A stretch of DNA of 7,458 bases from Verrucomicrobiia bacterium (GTDB lineage: Bacteria; Verrucomicrobiota; Verrucomicrobiia; CAIQCK01). Where the stretch lies: NCBI GenBank assembly GCA_026417675.1, contig JAOACV010000105.1, positions 1-7,458 of the forward strand. The letters run 5' to 3'. The first letter of the stretch is position 1. Every line of letters begins with the position of its first letter. Under the pieces are notes generated by a model. The model ran no database searches and was not told where the DNA came from. It was given only the letters and a program-made list of their open reading frames with translations. Positions 5,971 to 7,458 of this stretch are shown here, piece after piece. The translations under genes and the position numbers were made by a program.

Positions 5971-7039
5971 GCTTATCAACCTCTGCCGACGCCCGGCGAA
6001 TCATTTCCACCACGCTGGGCATGCCCACATCGCCGTGGCAGACCTCCGCGCAACGCCCACAGCCGGCGCAAGCCATCGAGAGTTCGCGCTGGATGAAATG
6101 ATGCGCCAGCTTGCGGAAAAACCGGCGGTTGCGGCGATCGTGAACGGCCTTGCGCGGGTTGTGGCCGCCAGCCATGCGTGTGAAGCCGCCCAGTGCGCAA
6201 GCATCCCAGATGCGCACGCGCTCGGCTTCTTGGGTGCCAAGCTGGCGGTCGCTGACAGTGAAGCAGGTGCAGGCCGGACAAACGTAACTGCAACCGCCGC
6301 ATTCGAGACAACGGTTGCCGACTTCCTCCCACGTCTTCTCCATGACCTTGCCTAGGGACACGTAACGCACCGTGGCGGAAAACCAACTCGTGGCGACTTT
6401 GAAACGCTTTCGCACCGCGGAGAGAATGGCGCGACGCTTCTCCACGTGGTTTGGGGAGGCTTTCCTGAATACCGGATCTGCGAACAACGCTTCGCCCTCC
6501 GGCGTGCCGGCCACAACCATGAACTCGTCGCCGAGGTCCATCAGTTGCAGGTCAAAGTGATCGCGCGCGGCAGGGCCGGTGTCCGCGCAAACGCAGAAGC
6601 AATCATCGTCAATGTCGCGCTCGACGTCGGTGCATACGACGTTCACCAGGAAGAGGTTTCTGCGTCGTTTCTCGTAATAAACATCGCGATACTCACGACC
6701 GAGGTAGAACCGGTCGAGATGCCAGATGCCTGCCAGGTCGCACGAGCGGATGCCGAAGATTGCGCGCCGCGGTTCGCGGTAGGTCGGTTCGATTTGGATC
6801 AGCCCGTTGGTCCGTTGAATCCTGAACAAACGTTCGATGTGCGGCAGCAGAAACCGCTTCGGCGGATAGTAGGGATTGGGCAGGTGAATCTCGATCTGGT
6901 CGCGGTTGTCGTTGGTGACGAGATCGAAAAACGTGTCGCGCCCGCGCCCGCCAAACGGCGCAAAGACCTCGCGCCCTTGCTCGCGGAGCAGGTCTACGAT
7001 CTTCAGCACGTTCGCGCGGTCGAGAATGCGAGCCTTCAT
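5951..7039 (-). CDS. hydB: HydB-like (sulfhydrogenase beta/AsrA-type) double [4Fe-4S] electron-transfer subunit
   Basis: A 362-residue soluble iron-sulfur protein of the HydB/AsrA family, the subunit that carries electrons between a NAD(P)H:flavin reductase (HydG) and a catalytic partner in sulfhydrogenases and anaerobic sulfite reductases. Family marks seen are GIRSCDLAGIWHLDRFY (residues 96-112), CFCVCADTGP (147-156) and two ferredoxin-type cysteine sets: C244/C247/C250/C254 followed by P-x-C257-x-C259, and C324/C327/C330/C334. The second set is followed by His-Gly rather than the common Pro. Length is normal for the family. The ATG at 7039 is chosen because AAGGAG lies 5 bases upstream and it overlaps the preceding stop as ATGA. 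It lies directly between the formate dehydrogenase and the HydG-like reductase, so it probably relays electrons from formate and/or NAD(P)H toward the hydrogenase. No membrane segment is visible; a cytoplasmic location is inferred. Confidence 0.9.
   Translation of the reverse strand: MKARILDRANVLKIVDLLREQGREVFAPFGGRGRDTFFDLVTNDNRDQIEIHLPNPYYPPKRFLLPHIERLFRIQRTNGLIQIEPTYREPRRAIFGIRSCDLAGIWHLDRFYLGREYRDVYYEKRRRNLFLVNVVCTDVERDIDDDCFCVCADTGPAARDHFDLQLMDLGDEFMVVAGTPEGEALFADPVFRKASPNHVEKRRAILSAVRKRFKVATSWFSATVRYVSLGKVMEKTWEEVGNRCLECGGCSYVCPACTCFTVSDRQLGTQEAERVRIWDACALGGFTRMAGGHNPRKAVHDRRNRRFFRKLAHHFIQRELSMACAGCGRCAEVCHGDVGMPSVVEMIRRASAEVDKHEPVSH
5980..5984 (-). promoter_or_regulatory. Ribosome binding site deciding the HydG-like start
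   Basis: AGAGG on the minus strand lies 9 bases before the ATG at 5970 but only touches the alternative TTG at 5979, so it supports the ATG. It is inside the 3' end of the upstream HydB-like gene. Confidence 0.6.
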
Positions 7040-7458
7040 GCCGTCTCCTTTTCCACCTTCACGGGCAGCAACTGGATGCCGTTCCCGGTGCCACCTCGAA
7101 TCTGCTGCTGCACCTGGCGAACAAAATACGGCACGAAGACCGTGCCCTTCCGCACCTCGGGCGTGACGCGCGCGGTGACCACCGCCACCCCCGTCGCGGC
7201 GCGTAGGCGGATTTTTTGCCCGTCGCGGATACCGAGTTCCTTCGCATCCTCGGTGTTGATCTCCACAAACCCGTCGGGGTAATCCAGCAGCAGGATGCGA
7301 TACTCGCGTTTGAGCACCTCGCTGTGTTTGATGAGGACGTTCTGGTGCCAGTAATAAAGCGAGTGCCCAAAGACCAGGATCACCGGGTAGTCCTTGGTCG
7401 CGTCGGTTCGTGGGTGTCGGGTCACAGGGACGAACTTGAATTTGTGGTCGGGCATGGG
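7036..7458 (-). CDS. fdhA: Formate dehydrogenase-like molybdopterin oxidoreductase, C-terminal part (partial, 5' end outside window)
   Basis: This is the last ~140 codons of a molybdopterin oxidoreductase; the frame stays open to the right window edge, so the beginning is missing. The visible part is the C-terminal molybdopterin dinucleotide-binding domain (DMSO-reductase superfamily). It shows the cofactor-binding strand FGHSLYYWHQN at about residues 29-39 after the internal Met at 7455, then DGFVEINTEDAKELGIRDGQ, the domain's usual 'placed where a beta-barrel residue must be, at a position allowed by the cofactor' segment, and V-x-P-E-V-R-K-G-T-V-F-V-P-Y-F. In formate dehydrogenases this domain caps the Mo/W-bis-MGD cofactor that oxidises formate to CO2. 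The assignment to formate dehydrogenase rather than another family member rests partly on the downstream HydB/HydG and hydrogenase genes; the diagnostic N-terminal [4Fe-4S] and Cys/Sec region is not visible. The Met at 7455 is probably internal, because it lies in the linker that normally precedes this domain. Its stop overlaps the next start by 4 bases (ATGA). Confidence 0.85.
   Translation of the reverse strand, partial: PMPDHKFKFVPVTRHPRTDATKDYPVILVFGHSLYYWHQNVLIKHSEVLKREYRILLLDYPDGFVEINTEDAKELGIRDGQKIRLRAATGVAVVTARVTPEVRKGTVFVPYFVRQVQQQIRGGTGNGIQLLPVKVEKETA

Noticed and set aside
5971..5979. TTG start for the HydG-like protein
   Set aside because: AGAGG is at proper spacing for the ATG at 5970 and abuts the TTG.
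6446..7282. 278-codon plus-strand ORF
   Set aside because: Antisense to the HydB-like and formate dehydrogenase genes, both with clear conserved motifs; no recognisable domain.
7036..7455. Stand-alone 139-residue molybdopterin-binding protein starting at 7455
   Set aside because: The frame is open to the edge and no ribosome binding site can be seen in the three remaining bases; the sequence matches the C-terminal domain of a large oxidoreductase, so a truncated view is more likely.

Overview
The window is a dense piece of one leftward operon from a GC-rich bacterium. Seven genes lie on the minus strand, and neighbours overlap or sit 2 bases apart, so there is essentially no non-coding DNA. 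In transcription order (right to left) they are: the C-terminal end of a molybdopterin-dependent formate dehydrogenase-like catalytic subunit (7458-7036, cut by the window edge); a HydB-like double [4Fe-4S] protein (7039-5951); a HydG-like FAD/NAD(P)H and [2Fe-2S] reductase (5970-5122); a HycI-type [NiFe]-hydrogenase maturation protease (5122-4559); two tandem paralogous HyfB/HycC/NuoL-family proton-channel subunits (4562-2631 and 2628-661); and the start of a HycE/NuoCD-type group 4 [NiFe]-hydrogenase large subunit (682-1, running off the window).

Together these genes encode parts of a membrane-bound formate hydrogenlyase-like machine with unusual parts. The formate dehydrogenase is followed not by the usual small HycB-type ferredoxin but by the beta/gamma diaphorase pair known from soluble sulfhydrogenases and NAD(P)H-linked hydrogenases. 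My inference is that formate, NAD(P)H and H2 are linked through one iron-sulfur chain, with two membrane channel subunits available for ion pumping. The hydrogenase small subunit, the NuoH-like anchor and the linking ferredoxin are not here; they would be expected beyond the left edge.

The strangest spot is the left edge. The hydrogenase large-subunit frame is normal for about 193-200 codons (NuoC domain, then the first residues of the NuoD/large-subunit domain). It then changes, in frame, into the end of an M23 (LytM-type) zinc peptidase core with its HLH metal motif. The two families share a short compatible stretch exactly at the switch. This looks most like an assembly or amplification chimera at a contig end, but a true gene fusion or recombination cannot be excluded from the sequence alone.

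The organism cannot be placed firmly. GC-rich codon use, ATG starts and AAGGAG/GGAGG-type ribosome binding sites indicate a bacterium. I see no RNA genes, mobile elements, CRISPR arrays, promoters or terminators, which fits the interior of a long operon.
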